This document shows positions 8,980-17,996 of a stretch of 64,000 nt of DNA, piece after piece (position 1 is the first letter of the stretch; each line of letters starts with the position of its first letter). The stretch is taken from NCBI GenBank assembly GCA_015061285.1, contig SUWW01000002.1, forward strand, positions 240,176 to 304,175, written 5' to 3'. The translations under genes and the position numbers were made by a program. This DNA comes from Bacteroidales bacterium (GTDB lineage: Bacteria; Bacteroidota; Bacteroidia; Bacteroidales; Marinilabiliaceae). Under the pieces are notes generated by a model. It saw only the letters and a program-made list of their open reading frames with translations. It was not told the origin of the DNA and made no database searches.

Positions 8980-10296
8980 ATGGCAAATACATCTACTCCC
9001 GTCCTACTGCTGACGGGCTATCTCGGCAGTGGAAAAACTACGCTTGTGAACCACATTCTCTCAAACGAGCGCGGAATTAAGTTTGCAGTCATCGTAAACG
9101 ACATTGGAGAAGTGAATATTGATGCCGACCTCATACAAAAAGGTGGTATCGTTGATACAAAAGACGACAGCCTTGTAGCATTACAGAATGGTTGCATTTG
9201 CTGCACTCTAAAGATGGACCTTGTGAAGCAAATTGAGGACATCTTGAAGATGGATAAGTTCGATTATATCGTTATTGAAGCAAGCGGCATTTGCGAACCT
9301 GTGCCTATAGCACAGACTATATGTACAATGCAACAAATGAGCCGTCAAAAGGGTCAAGAATCTTGTCACCTCGACTGTGTTGCTACTGTTGTTGATGCAT
9401 TGCGTATGGCTTCAGAATTTGGTTGTGGTTCTGACCTTATGAAGAAAAATATCGACGATGAAGATATTGAAAACCTTGTTATTCAACAGATTGAGTTCTG
9501 TAACATCATAGTGCTAAACAAAGTTTCGGAGGTCAAGAAAGAAGAACTTGAACGTATTAAGCAGATAATTCGTGCATTGCAACCTTCGGCTTTGATTATC
9601 GAATCTGATTATGCAAATGTCGACTTAACTAAGCTAATCAATACTCATCGATTCGACTTCAATAAAGCAGCTATGTCGGCGGCTTGGATTCGCGAATTCG
9701 ACCGTCCTGTCACCGACGAAGAAGAGGAAGAGGCTCACGATGGCCCTCATCACCACGACCACGATGACGACGATGATGATGACGAACACGAACATCACCA
9801 CGAACATCATCACCATGATGATGACGATGACGACGATGACGAACATGAACATCATCACGAGCATGAACACGAACATGGACATCACCACCACCACCATCAC
9901 CACGAAGGCGGCGAAGTGGAAGAGTATGGCATAGGTACGTTTGTATATTATCGCCGCGATGCGTTCGATTTGAATAAGTTTGATGCATACGTAGCTAAAA
10001 AATGGAGCCGTAACATCATTCGCGCGAAGGGCATTTGCTATTTCACTTCAAATCCCGATATGTCGTACATATTTGAGCAAGCTGGAGTGCAAAAGAAAGT
10101 CACAGAATGTGGTTTGTGGCTTTGCACAGCTCCAAAAGACGAACTTGATCAAATGGTGGCCAACGATCCTACCATACTTCGCGATTGGGACGACGAGTAT
10201 GGCGATAAGATGCAAAAAATAGTCTTTATTGGTCAAAATCTCGACAAAGAGCAGATAACTAAAGACTTAGACTTCTGTCTCGTAAAGAAAAAATAG
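8980..10296 (+). CDS. CobW/ZNG1-type G3E GTPase with His/Asp-rich metal-binding arm
   Basis: This 438-residue COG0523 protein has Walker A GYLGSGKTT (13-21), the CICC metal motif (72-75), and EASGICEPVPIA. It also has an NKVS element in place of NKxD and a CobW C-terminal domain after residue ~310. G3E GTPases of this group deliver zinc or related metals to client enzymes. Between residues ~245 and ~310 lies an extended low-complexity segment of Asp, Glu and His in two near-duplicate blocks, a probable metal-storage or sensing arm. ATG 8980 was chosen because it leads straight into the GTPase fold. The Fur-family regulator and metal exporter at 23.5-25.5 kb share its metal theme but are not adjacent. 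Confidence 0.9.
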   Translation: MANTSTPVLLLTGYLGSGKTTLVNHILSNERGIKFAVIVNDIGEVNIDADLIQKGGIVDTKDDSLVALQNGCICCTLKMDLVKQIEDILKMDKFDYIVIEASGICEPVPIAQTICTMQQMSRQKGQESCHLDCVATVVDALRMASEFGCGSDLMKKNIDDEDIENLVIQQIEFCNIIVLNKVSEVKKEELERIKQIIRALQPSALIIESDYANVDLTKLINTHRFDFNKAAMSAAWIREFDRPVTDEEEEEAHDGPHHHDHDDDDDDDEHEHHHEHHHHDDDDDDDDEHEHHHEHEHEHGHHHHHHHHEGGEVEEYGIGTFVYYRRDAFDLNKFDAYVAKKWSRNIIRAKGICYFTSNPDMSYIFEQAGVQKKVTECGLWLCTAPKDELDQMVANDPTILRDWDDEYGDKMQKIVFIGQNLDKEQITKDLDFCLVKKK

Positions 10297-10300
10297 GCCT

Positions 10301-12667
10301 ATGCGTGCGTGCATATCGCTAATATTCGTACTATTTACAACTCTTGCCGCTTGGGCACAGGTGCTAATATCAGGCTCTGTTACCGACGGCAAGAGTCCTC
10401 TTGTTGGGGCTATTGTTATCGATTCGCTCAGCAAAGTCTCCGCCGTTACCGACGCTAAAGGTTCGTTTAGATTAAACACCAACTCGCCCATCCCCATAAT
10501 ATTGAAAGTACGTATGGTGGGATTCGAAGAGGAAATCGTCGAAATAACGTCGCGAGCTTCGACGCACGATATTAGCATAGTTATGCGCGAACGGCAATAT
10601 GATGTAGAGCAAGTAGAGGTCGTCGGCAATCGTCGAGGAGGCGGTTTTTCGTCTATCGATGCTTCAGTTTCTGCTGTCACACCATCGGTTTCGGGTGGAA
10701 TAGAGACAGTCGTGAAGAGCCAGATGGGCGTAAGTTCCAATTCGGAACTCAGTTCGCAATATCGAGTGCGCGGTGGCAATTTCGACGAGAATATGGTCTA
10801 CGTAGGAGGCATTGAGATTTACCGACCATTCCTTATTCGTTCGGGCGAGCAAGAGGGACTATCGTTTGTCAACCCCGATATGATTTCCGAGGTGGCATTT
10901 TCGGCAGGTGGCTTTTCGGCTGCCTATTCCGATGGTATGGCTTCGGTGCTCGATGTAGTATATAAAAGCCCTAAAGAGTATTCAGGTGGCGGACATATCT
11001 CACTACTTGGAGCTTCGGCGCATTTTGCTGGCACTTCAAAACATGGCAAAGTGAGCCACAATACTGGGTTGCGCTACAAAACAAACCAATATATGCTCGG
11101 TTCGCTCGATACGCAGGGCGATTACGATCCGCGTTTTTTCGATGTGCAATCTTATTGGACCATCCGACCAACTCAAAGCCTTACATTCAACATTTTAGCA
11201 TATTACGCACATAATAAATACAAGTTTACTCCCGAGAATCGCGAAACCACTTTTGGTACAATTTCAGATGCTCGCAAGTTGACTATCTATTTTGAAGGTC
11301 ACGAATGCGATAGTTACAAAACGGCAGTTGGTGCATTCGCAGGTGTTTGGCAAGTTAACGATGCTACACGTTTGACTTTGCGTTCGTCAGTTTATCGTTC
11401 TGCCGAAGAGGAGAATTTTGATATTCTCGGTGAATATTGGCTACAACAAGCTTCGCAATCGCAGAGTAACAATGTTGTAGACCAAAGTGAAAATATTGGC
11501 GTTGGTGGATATTTGCAACATGCTCGTAATGAGCTGTATAGTACCATATCAACATTTTCGATAACTCTCGATAAGGATATAGCAGGACATCAGTTGTCGG
11601 CTCAGTTTTTAGCACGGCCGCAACACTTTGCCGACTACACCGACGAGTGGAATCTCACCGATTCGGCTGGATATATAACATCGCGCAACAACGTTAATCT
11701 TACGATGGACGAGGCGATATATGCACAATCGGACCTAAATACATCATATTTAGCTGGTTATTTGGTCGATGAATATGCATTCGCAACGCCTCAAGGTCGA
11801 CTTACAGCTAATGTAGGTTTGCGCTTTTCGCGTCTTGCGGCTAATGGGCAAAACATCGTAAGTCCGCGATTGTCACTGCGTTACAACAGAAGTGATAGGG
11901 TTCTGCGTTTGGCATTTGGTCGCTATTGTCAAGTGCCTCTGTTCAGGGAATTCAAGCAAGACGACGGCTCACTCAACACCGATGTCAAGGCACAAAAGTC
12001 GTGGCAACTTCTCTTTGGTGCCGACCTCTTTTTCTCGCTTGGCGAGCGCCCTTTCAAGTTCTCAACCGAAGCATATTATAAATGGTTGACGGAAATAAAT
12101 CCTTATTCTATTGATAATGTGCGACTTCGCTATATGGCAGACAACTGTGCCGATGGCTATACTTATGGTATTGACTTCAAACTCAATGGCGAACTCGTCA
12201 ACGAACTCGAATCGTGGATGACACTTTCGCTTATGAATAGTAAAGAGAATCTTGCCAACGATGACGCTGGCTACATTCCGCGCCCATCCGACCAAAGAGT
12301 CTCATTCTCAATGGTGTTGCAAGACTGCTTGCCATCGAACAAATCCGTTGGAATGACGCTTAATCTCTATTTTGCGTCGGGGTTGCCGTTTGGTCCACCC
12401 AATTCGGAACGTAAATATGCTACGCTCAGAATGCCTGGTTATAAGCGTGTTGATCTCGGTTTGTATAAGAATTTTGCAATCAACAACGATGGCTCGCGAA
12501 AAGGTCGGTTGCATTCCGCGCGTTTGGGCGTAGATGTTTTCAATCTTTTCGACTTTTCGAATACCATTTCGTATTTCTGGGTTAAGGATACCGATGGCCG
12601 TAATTATGCAGTGCCTAACTACCTGACGTCGAGAAGAATAAATGTATCGTTTACTATAGAACTATAA
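10301..12667 (+). CDS. TonB-dependent outer-membrane receptor with carboxypeptidase-regulatory-like domain
   Basis: This 788-residue protein has a signal peptide (MRACISLIFVLFTTLAAWAQ). A CarboxypepD_reg-like beta-sandwich follows (about 22-95), then a plug domain (about 105-230, with SQYRVRGGNFDENMVYVGGIEIY) and a C-terminal beta-barrel ending in an aromatic-hydrophobic strand (RINVSFTIEL). It is shorter than SusC transporters and has no SusD partner next to it, so glycan uptake is not implied. It starts 4 bp after the CobW-type gene, and a metal or cofactor substrate would fit that neighbour. The substrate itself cannot be read from the sequence. Confidence 0.88.
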   Translation: MRACISLIFVLFTTLAAWAQVLISGSVTDGKSPLVGAIVIDSLSKVSAVTDAKGSFRLNTNSPIPIILKVRMVGFEEEIVEITSRASTHDISIVMRERQYDVEQVEVVGNRRGGGFSSIDASVSAVTPSVSGGIETVVKSQMGVSSNSELSSQYRVRGGNFDENMVYVGGIEIYRPFLIRSGEQEGLSFVNPDMISEVAFSAGGFSAAYSDGMASVLDVVYKSPKEYSGGGHISLLGASAHFAGTSKHGKVSHNTGLRYKTNQYMLGSLDTQGDYDPRFFDVQSYWTIRPTQSLTFNILAYYAHNKYKFTPENRETTFGTISDARKLTIYFEGHECDSYKTAVGAFAGVWQVNDATRLTLRSSVYRSAEEENFDILGEYWLQQASQSQSNNVVDQSENIGVGGYLQHARNELYSTISTFSITLDKDIAGHQLSAQFLARPQHFADYTDEWNLTDSAGYITSRNNVNLTMDEAIYAQSDLNTSYLAGYLVDEYAFATPQGRLTANVGLRFSRLAANGQNIVSPRLSLRYNRSDRVLRLAFGRYCQVPLFREFKQDDGSLNTDVKAQKSWQLLFGADLFFSLGERPFKFSTEAYYKWLTEINPYSIDNVRLRYMADNCADGYTYGIDFKLNGELVNELESWMTLSLMNSKENLANDDAGYIPRPSDQRVSFSMVLQDCLPSNKSVGMTLNLYFASGLPFGPPNSERKYATLRMPGYKRVDLGLYKNFAINNDGSRKGRLHSARLGVDVFNLFDFSNTISYFWVKDTDGRNYAVPNYLTSRRINVSFTIEL

Positions 12668-12669
12668 TT

Positions 12670-14025
12670 ATGCATAAGAAATGCGTATACATACTATTAT
12701 TCGTATTTATGGTTATGCTTGCAGCATGTGAGCGCGAATACAAAGTTGCTACAAATGCAGCCTCGCTTACATTTGCCATCGATACGCTTTCGTTAGATAC
12801 CGTTTTCACAGGTCAAACAACACCTATTGCAAAAGTTTGTCTGTATAACCATTCCGACGACGATATTTGCATTTCGCGCATTTCGCTCGATGGTGCCGAG
12901 CTGTCGCCTTATGTGGTGAATATCAATGGTTTCACACAAGAAACGGTAGAAAACATTCGGCTGCGTAGCTCTGATAGTTTATACATATTTGTGTCGCTCA
13001 AGCCTGTTGCAACTTCAGCCACCGCCCCCATTCGCACCATCAGCGATGGCATTACGGTGACGAGTGGTAGTTGTACGTCGCATCTCACTATTATTGCTTA
13101 TGCGCTCAGTGTTACAGAGTTGCGAGGACGTATCTCTTCCGATACAACCTTAACTTCTCAGAGCGTGTACTTAATTACCGACTCTCTCGTTGTTGAGAGT
13201 GGTGCTACACTTAGCATAGAGCAAGGTGTAAAAATATATATGTCGAATGCAGCTCAAATGCATATCTATGGCTCGTTGAATATCTCTGGTTCCTACGAAG
13301 AACCCGTCGTCATTCGTCAGTCGCGACTTGATGAGTTCTATAACAACATTCCTTCGCAATGGGGCTACATATACATACATAAACAATCGCGCGACAACAT
13401 TGTGAACTTTGCGCAACTGAATGGGGCTACTTATGGCTTCGTGGTCGATTCGACAGCCACATTTCAGATGTACTCGTCTACAATTTCGCATGTAGGCAAG
13501 AGTGGAGTCGTTGCGGCATCGAGCGACGTAGAAATTGGTAACTCGTTGCTTTTCGGTTGCGGTGGCGCATTGGTAGAGGTGAGTGGCGGCTCGCTCATCG
13601 TGGAGCAATCTACGCTGGCAGGCTATTATGCTTGGGACATACGTAAAAAAGCCGCCTTAACTATTAACGCCGACGATGGGGATGTGCCGATGAGCAATGT
13701 GTATATTGCAAATAGTATTATATGCGGCTCAAAATCGGACGAAGTAGAAATTGATTCTACATTGCTCGATGTACTACGTATAGAAAACTCTATCGTTCGT
13801 CTTGGCGACGATTGGAGTGAAGATGATGAACATTTCAGCAATGTCAGCATAACCAAAAAACTTTATTTCGCCGATATTGATGCTTACGATTACCACATTA
13901 CAGAAGAGTCGCCTGCTTTAGATGCTGCTTCGCCTGATGTGGCAGCCAAATATCCATTCGACCTCGACGGTATGCCGCGCTCGTTGGATGCGCCAGACAT
14001 TGGAGCTTTTGAGTTTATTCCATAA
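12670..14025 (+). CDS. Lipoprotein with right-handed beta-helix region
   Basis: This 451-residue protein has a lipobox at the end of its signal peptide (FMVMLAAC, Cys ~20). An N-terminal Ig-like module (LDTVFTGQTTPIAKVCLYNHS) is followed by a series of short beta-helix rungs (about 155-400) of the form found in right-handed parallel beta-helix proteins. The end SPALDAASPD...DIGAFEF is the conserved C-terminal closure of such families ('choice-of-anchor'/parallel beta-helix). It starts 2 bp after the TonB-dependent receptor gene, so it may be a surface partner of that receptor. The function is unknown. Confidence 0.75.
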   Translation: MHKKCVYILLFVFMVMLAACEREYKVATNAASLTFAIDTLSLDTVFTGQTTPIAKVCLYNHSDDDICISRISLDGAELSPYVVNINGFTQETVENIRLRSSDSLYIFVSLKPVATSATAPIRTISDGITVTSGSCTSHLTIIAYALSVTELRGRISSDTTLTSQSVYLITDSLVVESGATLSIEQGVKIYMSNAAQMHIYGSLNISGSYEEPVVIRQSRLDEFYNNIPSQWGYIYIHKQSRDNIVNFAQLNGATYGFVVDSTATFQMYSSTISHVGKSGVVAASSDVEIGNSLLFGCGGALVEVSGGSLIVEQSTLAGYYAWDIRKKAALTINADDGDVPMSNVYIANSIICGSKSDEVEIDSTLLDVLRIENSIVRLGDDWSEDDEHFSNVSITKKLYFADIDAYDYHITEESPALDAASPDVAAKYPFDLDGMPRSLDAPDIGAFEFIP

Positions 14026-14037
14026 AACATTAAGAAT

Positions 14038-15018
14038 ATGAGAATATTTATCTTACTTATTGCACTGTTTGTCTTTGCACATACTTATGCGCAAAAATCT
14101 GCCGACGATACACTTGTTATTGTATCATATAATGTTGAAAATCTGTTTCTTCCCGATGACGATCCCGAGAAAAACGACGATGCATTCACGCCTGCTGGCG
14201 ATTATCGTTGGACGTATGAACGATTGTTGACCAAATGCATTCGTATTGCACGCGTAATAACCACTATCAATAAAACACGTCTACCACATATCGTTGGACT
14301 TCTCGAGGTAGAGGGTCCGCGTGCTGTAGATGCACTTGTTCGTTTGGGAGAACTCAATCATTGTGGATATAAACCCATTGCATTCCCCACTCCCGATGCT
14401 CGTGGCATTGCTCCTGTGCTCATATACGACACCACACGCGTAAAATTCATTAGTGCCGAACCTCTTGTGGTGTGCGACACTTCGCGTGCATTCCTTACTC
14501 GTGATGTGCTATGTGCTCGTTTTCAGTATAATAACGATGATTTGCTTGTGCTTGTCAATCATTGGCCTTCGAAATATGGTGGCGCTACCGAAACAGCATG
14601 GAAACGTAATTATGTAGCTCAGAAAGTGCGCAACTACTGCGACTCTATCACCTCACGCGAACCAAATCTGTTGGTGGTGCTCATAGGCGATTTCAACGAT
14701 ACGTACGACGCTGAGCCGCTTGCAAAGATTTTTGGCGCTCTGCCTCAAGGTTCCGACTACGTAAACCTCTCAACCGATGTGAACGAGTCGTCATACAAAT
14801 ATCGTGGTGTATGGGGCACAATAGATCATGTCGTTGTGTCGCCTTCAGTTATTAAGCGTGCAGGACGTCCAAAATTTTCAGTAGGTCGTCTGCCATTTTT
14901 GCTTGAGGAAGATAAATATGGCGGCGATAAGCCATTTCGTACGTACATAGGGCGTAAATATATCGACGGCTACAGCGACCATTTACCTGTTATGGTGAAG
15001 ATAAACCTTGCAAAATAG
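14038..15018 (+). CDS. Secreted endonuclease/exonuclease/phosphatase-family protein
   Basis: This 326-residue protein has a signal peptide (MRIFILLIALFVFAHTYA). Family landmarks are SYNVENLF near the N terminus, the Mg-binding Glu in GLLEVEGP, the NHWPSKYGG loop, LIGDFNDT, and the terminal SDHLPVMVKI His-Asp pair. EEP enzymes hydrolyse phosphodiesters of nucleic acids, sugars or lipids; this periplasmic subgroup is common in Bacteroidota, with unproven substrate. It lies in the same run of closely spaced genes as the upstream lipoprotein and downstream coaX. Confidence 0.88.
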   Translation: MRIFILLIALFVFAHTYAQKSADDTLVIVSYNVENLFLPDDDPEKNDDAFTPAGDYRWTYERLLTKCIRIARVITTINKTRLPHIVGLLEVEGPRAVDALVRLGELNHCGYKPIAFPTPDARGIAPVLIYDTTRVKFISAEPLVVCDTSRAFLTRDVLCARFQYNNDDLLVLVNHWPSKYGGATETAWKRNYVAQKVRNYCDSITSREPNLLVVLIGDFNDTYDAEPLAKIFGALPQGSDYVNLSTDVNESSYKYRGVWGTIDHVVVSPSVIKRAGRPKFSVGRLPFLLEEDKYGGDKPFRTYIGRKYIDGYSDHLPVMVKINLAK

Positions 15019-15020
15019 AT

Positions 15021-15743
15021 ATGCCTGTATTACTTATCGACATAGGCAACACGGCAACCAAAGTGGCCATCGATGGCGCGATTGACAACATTGTGACGTT
15101 TCATCGCGATGAAGCAATTAACGAAGTTGCACTCTTTGCTGCAAAACAAGGTGTAGAGCGCTGTGTCGTTTCTAAAGTGGCAAGCTATGGCGATGACATT
15201 ATCAGCGAATTGAAGCGTAATAATATCTACGTACATAATGTCACGTCACAGTCGAGGCTCAATTTCGTTTGCAATTATGGCACACCTGCGACGCTTGGAG
15301 CCGACAGAATTGCTGCCATTGCAGCTGCCGTAGACATTTGTCCAAGTCGTCCGCTGCTTGTTGTTGATGCTGGTACGGCCATAACCTACGATTTTGTAAC
15401 GCGCAATCATACGTACATAGGAGGCAACATAGCGCCCGGAATGCGTTTGAGATTTGAAACACTTCATAACTATACTTCACAATTGCCACTTTGTTCCGAA
15501 ACCGATTATAAAGCACCTATTGGCAACGATACAAAATCGGCTATAGCTGCCGGAATTACTAATGGTTTGATAAGTGAATTGCACTATTATGAAGAGCTTG
15601 CCAAAAGCACTTTGGGTGATGATTTTGCAATAATATTAGGTGGAGGTGATTATAATTTTTTTGCACTCCAAACGAAAAATAGCATCTTTGCGGCGCAAAA
15701 TTTAGCACTTCATGGTTTGAGTGTGCTAAATAGGCTTAATTGA
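15021..15743 (+). CDS. coaX: Type III pantothenate kinase
   Basis: This 240-residue enzyme catalyses the first step of coenzyme A synthesis. ASKHA-fold motifs are present: LLIDIGNTATKVAI at the N terminus (phosphate loop), GADRIAAIAAA (pantothenate site), VVDAGTAITYDF (second phosphate loop) and GGNIAPGMRLRFE. It is active as a dimer and is usually feedback-insensitive. It starts 2 bp after the preceding exonuclease-like gene. A 150-bp gap with no clear terminator separates it from the TPR gene. Confidence 0.95.
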   Translation: MPVLLIDIGNTATKVAIDGAIDNIVTFHRDEAINEVALFAAKQGVERCVVSKVASYGDDIISELKRNNIYVHNVTSQSRLNFVCNYGTPATLGADRIAAIAAAVDICPSRPLLVVDAGTAITYDFVTRNHTYIGGNIAPGMRLRFETLHNYTSQLPLCSETDYKAPIGNDTKSAIAAGITNGLISELHYYEELAKSTLGDDFAIILGGGDYNFFALQTKNSIFAAQNLALHGLSVLNRLN

Positions 15744-15894
15744 TGTATAATTTTTACTTATAAATATAACTGATTATAAATGCTTTATAGAGTTCGGCAA
15801 TGACAGATGAACGAGAAAAATCGAGTTTGGCAAGCAATTTGCCAACGAGATGCTCGATAATTTTTCATGTTGAACAAAACTAATTTGGATAACA

Positions 15895-17253
15895 ATGAAA
15901 GGATTGAAATTGATGGCAGCTGCATTGATGATGGTGACGGCTGCAAGTGCTCAGAAAGGTATTGAAGATGGTTCACAGTTCGGTCACGGCGAGGATAGTG
16001 TACGTTGTATCATGGCCTTGGTGCAGTACAATGACGCTTACAAACTAAAAGCTTACGCTGATGCCTATCCCCATTGGTTATTGCTTTTCAACGAATTCCC
16101 TTTGGTAAAGGGAAAGCAACCGACCCTTTATAGCCAAGGCGCTACTATTGTAAAGAATGTATACAAGAGCGAAAAAGATGCTGCAAAAAAAGCTGAATAC
16201 CTTGACCTCCTTTTGCGTACATATGACCAACGTATCAAATATTACGGCAACAACAAGAAATATCCTACCTCATGGATTAAGGGTATGAAGGCATTGGATA
16301 TTCTTACTTACAAAGCAAACGATTTGGCTGCAACACAAGAGGCTTATGAACTTCTCGGTGAATCGCTCAAAGGCAATCCTGCTACCATCGATGCTGCTTT
16401 TACTCAGAAATACCTTCTCGCTGCTATCGACCTCTATAAAGGCGATAAAATTGGTGCTGAAGATGTAGTTAATTGCTATATGTCTTGTAGCGATGCCCTT
16501 GCTGCTATGCTCAAAGTTGCCGATGATAAAAAGAAAGACAACATCAACGAAGCTAAAAACCAAGTAGAGCAAATCTTCGCTCAAAGTGGTGCGGCCGATT
16601 GCCAAACCATCATTAAGATTTTTGCTCCTCAGCTTGATAGCAACAAAGACAATATTGAGTGGCTCAAGAAGGTTAACCGCTTCCTCGACCGTGGCGATTG
16701 CACCGAAGAGGAACTCTACTATGCTACTTCTGAAAATATGCACAAGATTGAGCCTATGGCCTCTTCGGCTCGTGGTCTCGCTCGTATGTATATGAAGAAA
16801 AACGACCTCTCTAAGGCTTCTGAATACTACAACGAAGCTATCAACCTCGAGGAAGATCCTCAGATGAAAGCTAAATACTACAACGAACTTGCTGCTGTTT
16901 ACTTCTCTGAAAGCCAATTCGCTCAAGCAAAAGCAGCTTGCTACAATGCTATTAAACTTCGTGGCGATTGGGGCGCTCCTTACTTGATGCTTGGTCGTAT
17001 CTACGCTGCTGGTTCTAAGCTCGTTGGCTCTGATGACTGGGAGAAACGCGCTGGATATTGGGTCGCTATCGACAAATTCGCTAAAGCAAAATCTGTTGAT
17101 GAGAGCTGTGCTGCCGAAGCATCTGAACTCATTCGCCAATATTCTCAGTATTTCCCTTCAAAAGAAGATCTTTTCATGCATGGTATGCAAGTAGGTCAGT
17201 CGTATACCGTTGGCGGATTTATTGGCGAAACAACTACTATAAGAGCAAAATAA
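15895..17253 (+). CDS. Periplasmic tetratricopeptide-repeat protein upstream of lptC
   Basis: This 452-residue protein has a signal peptide (MKGLKLMAAALMMVTAASA) and TPR-like helical pairs. Examples are NDLSKASEYYNEAINLEEDPQMKAKYYNELA and the following AQAKAACYNAIKLRGDWGAPYLMLGRIY block, each written here in part. Its position directly before lptC is a conserved Bacteroidales arrangement, which hints at a role in envelope assembly, but the function is not established. Codon use is strongly biased to a small codon set (GCT, AAC, CTC), as in highly expressed genes. The ATG at 15895 opens the signal peptide. Confidence 0.82.
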   Translation: MKGLKLMAAALMMVTAASAQKGIEDGSQFGHGEDSVRCIMALVQYNDAYKLKAYADAYPHWLLLFNEFPLVKGKQPTLYSQGATIVKNVYKSEKDAAKKAEYLDLLLRTYDQRIKYYGNNKKYPTSWIKGMKALDILTYKANDLAATQEAYELLGESLKGNPATIDAAFTQKYLLAAIDLYKGDKIGAEDVVNCYMSCSDALAAMLKVADDKKKDNINEAKNQVEQIFAQSGAADCQTIIKIFAPQLDSNKDNIEWLKKVNRFLDRGDCTEEELYYATSENMHKIEPMASSARGLARMYMKKNDLSKASEYYNEAINLEEDPQMKAKYYNELAAVYFSESQFAQAKAACYNAIKLRGDWGAPYLMLGRIYAAGSKLVGSDDWEKRAGYWVAIDKFAKAKSVDESCAAEASELIRQYSQYFPSKEDLFMHGMQVGQSYTVGGFIGETTTIRAK

Positions 17254-17257
17254 GTAG

Positions 17258-17845
17258 ATGTATTCAACACATAAGATAAATATTCATACGGCAAGCAGTG
17301 CTATTGTGCTGCTTGCTGTTTCTGTTTTATTGTCATCCTGTATGCGCAACACTCGTGAAGAACTTCACGAAGTGGAAATAGAGCAGGAGAGAGCTACTTT
17401 TACAGTGCAAAACCTCCATACTTTTGTTACCGACACTGGTGTCTATAAGTATGAATTTGAAACACCAGATCTCGCGCAATACGACAATGCAGAAGAACCC
17501 TACACCGACTTTCCTCATGGCTTGAAATTCAAAATGTTTAGCGATGGCGGTAAAACCATTAGATCTCGCATTCGCTGCAATAATGCTCGCTATTTCAAGC
17601 AACAAAATCTATGGGAACTCAACAACGATGTAGAAGCTGTAACGGCAAAAAATGAAATTCTCAATACCGAACAGCTCTATTGGAATACTGCCGAACATCG
17701 TATTTATTCCGACAAATTTGTGAAGATAACCACTGCTACTCAGGTTATTACGGGCATCGGTTTCGAATCGGACGAAAAAATGTCGAAATACGAGATAAAA
17801 CACCCTGGCGGCGAAATTTCTGTGGCCGACTCAAAGGGTAATTGA
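17258..17845 (+). CDS. lptC: LPS export periplasmic protein LptC
   Basis: This 195-residue protein has an N-terminal hydrophobic anchor ending in a lipobox-like VLLSSC. A single beta-jellyroll follows, including the family pattern TDTGVYKYEFETPDL and YWNTAEHRIYSDKFVKITT. LptC links the LptBFG extractor to the periplasmic LptA bridge. It starts 4 bp after the TPR gene and ends in a strong terminator, so the two likely form one operon. lptG lies 11 kb upstream. Lipid anchoring in place of a transmembrane helix is an inference from the Cys after LLSS. Confidence 0.88.
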   Translation: MYSTHKINIHTASSAIVLLAVSVLLSSCMRNTREELHEVEIEQERATFTVQNLHTFVTDTGVYKYEFETPDLAQYDNAEEPYTDFPHGLKFKMFSDGGKTIRSRIRCNNARYFKQQNLWELNNDVEAVTAKNEILNTEQLYWNTAEHRIYSDKFVKITTATQVITGIGFESDEKMSKYEIKHPGGEISVADSKGN

Positions 17846-17880
17846 AAATTGGCGTAACTCAAATTACGCCAATTTTGCTT
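17845..17880 (+). terminator. Terminator after lptC
   Basis: AAAATTGGCGTAA (17845-17857) pairs perfectly with TTACGCCAATTTT (17864-17876) around a 6-base loop. A T-rich tail follows, and the stem overlaps the lptC stop codon. Confidence 0.8.
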
Positions 17881-17996
17881 TTGTTACCATTCTATTTTAT
17901 ATGCCCAATTTGTTCCAACAAATTTGAAATCAGCAAACCAATACTTGTGGAATACAAATTCCCTATAGCGGATGCAAAACAAAAAAGCCAAATAAA

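Noticed and set aside
9740..9905. CRISPR-like or VNTR array
   Set aside because: The repetition is coding (Asp/His codons) without spacer structure; it is reported as a protein feature instead.
9634..9988. Minus- and plus-strand open frames rich in Val/Met, His/Arg or Thr/Met over the CobW arm
   Set aside because: They are out-of-frame readings of the Asp/His codon repeat and have no independent support.
10301..12667. SusC-type glycan importer and polysaccharide utilisation locus
   Set aside because: The receptor is shorter than SusC and lacks a SusD gene or linked glycanases.
16270..17139. 289-codon minus-strand open frame inside the TPR gene
   Set aside because: It arises from the strong codon bias of the TPR gene and lacks any recognisable feature.
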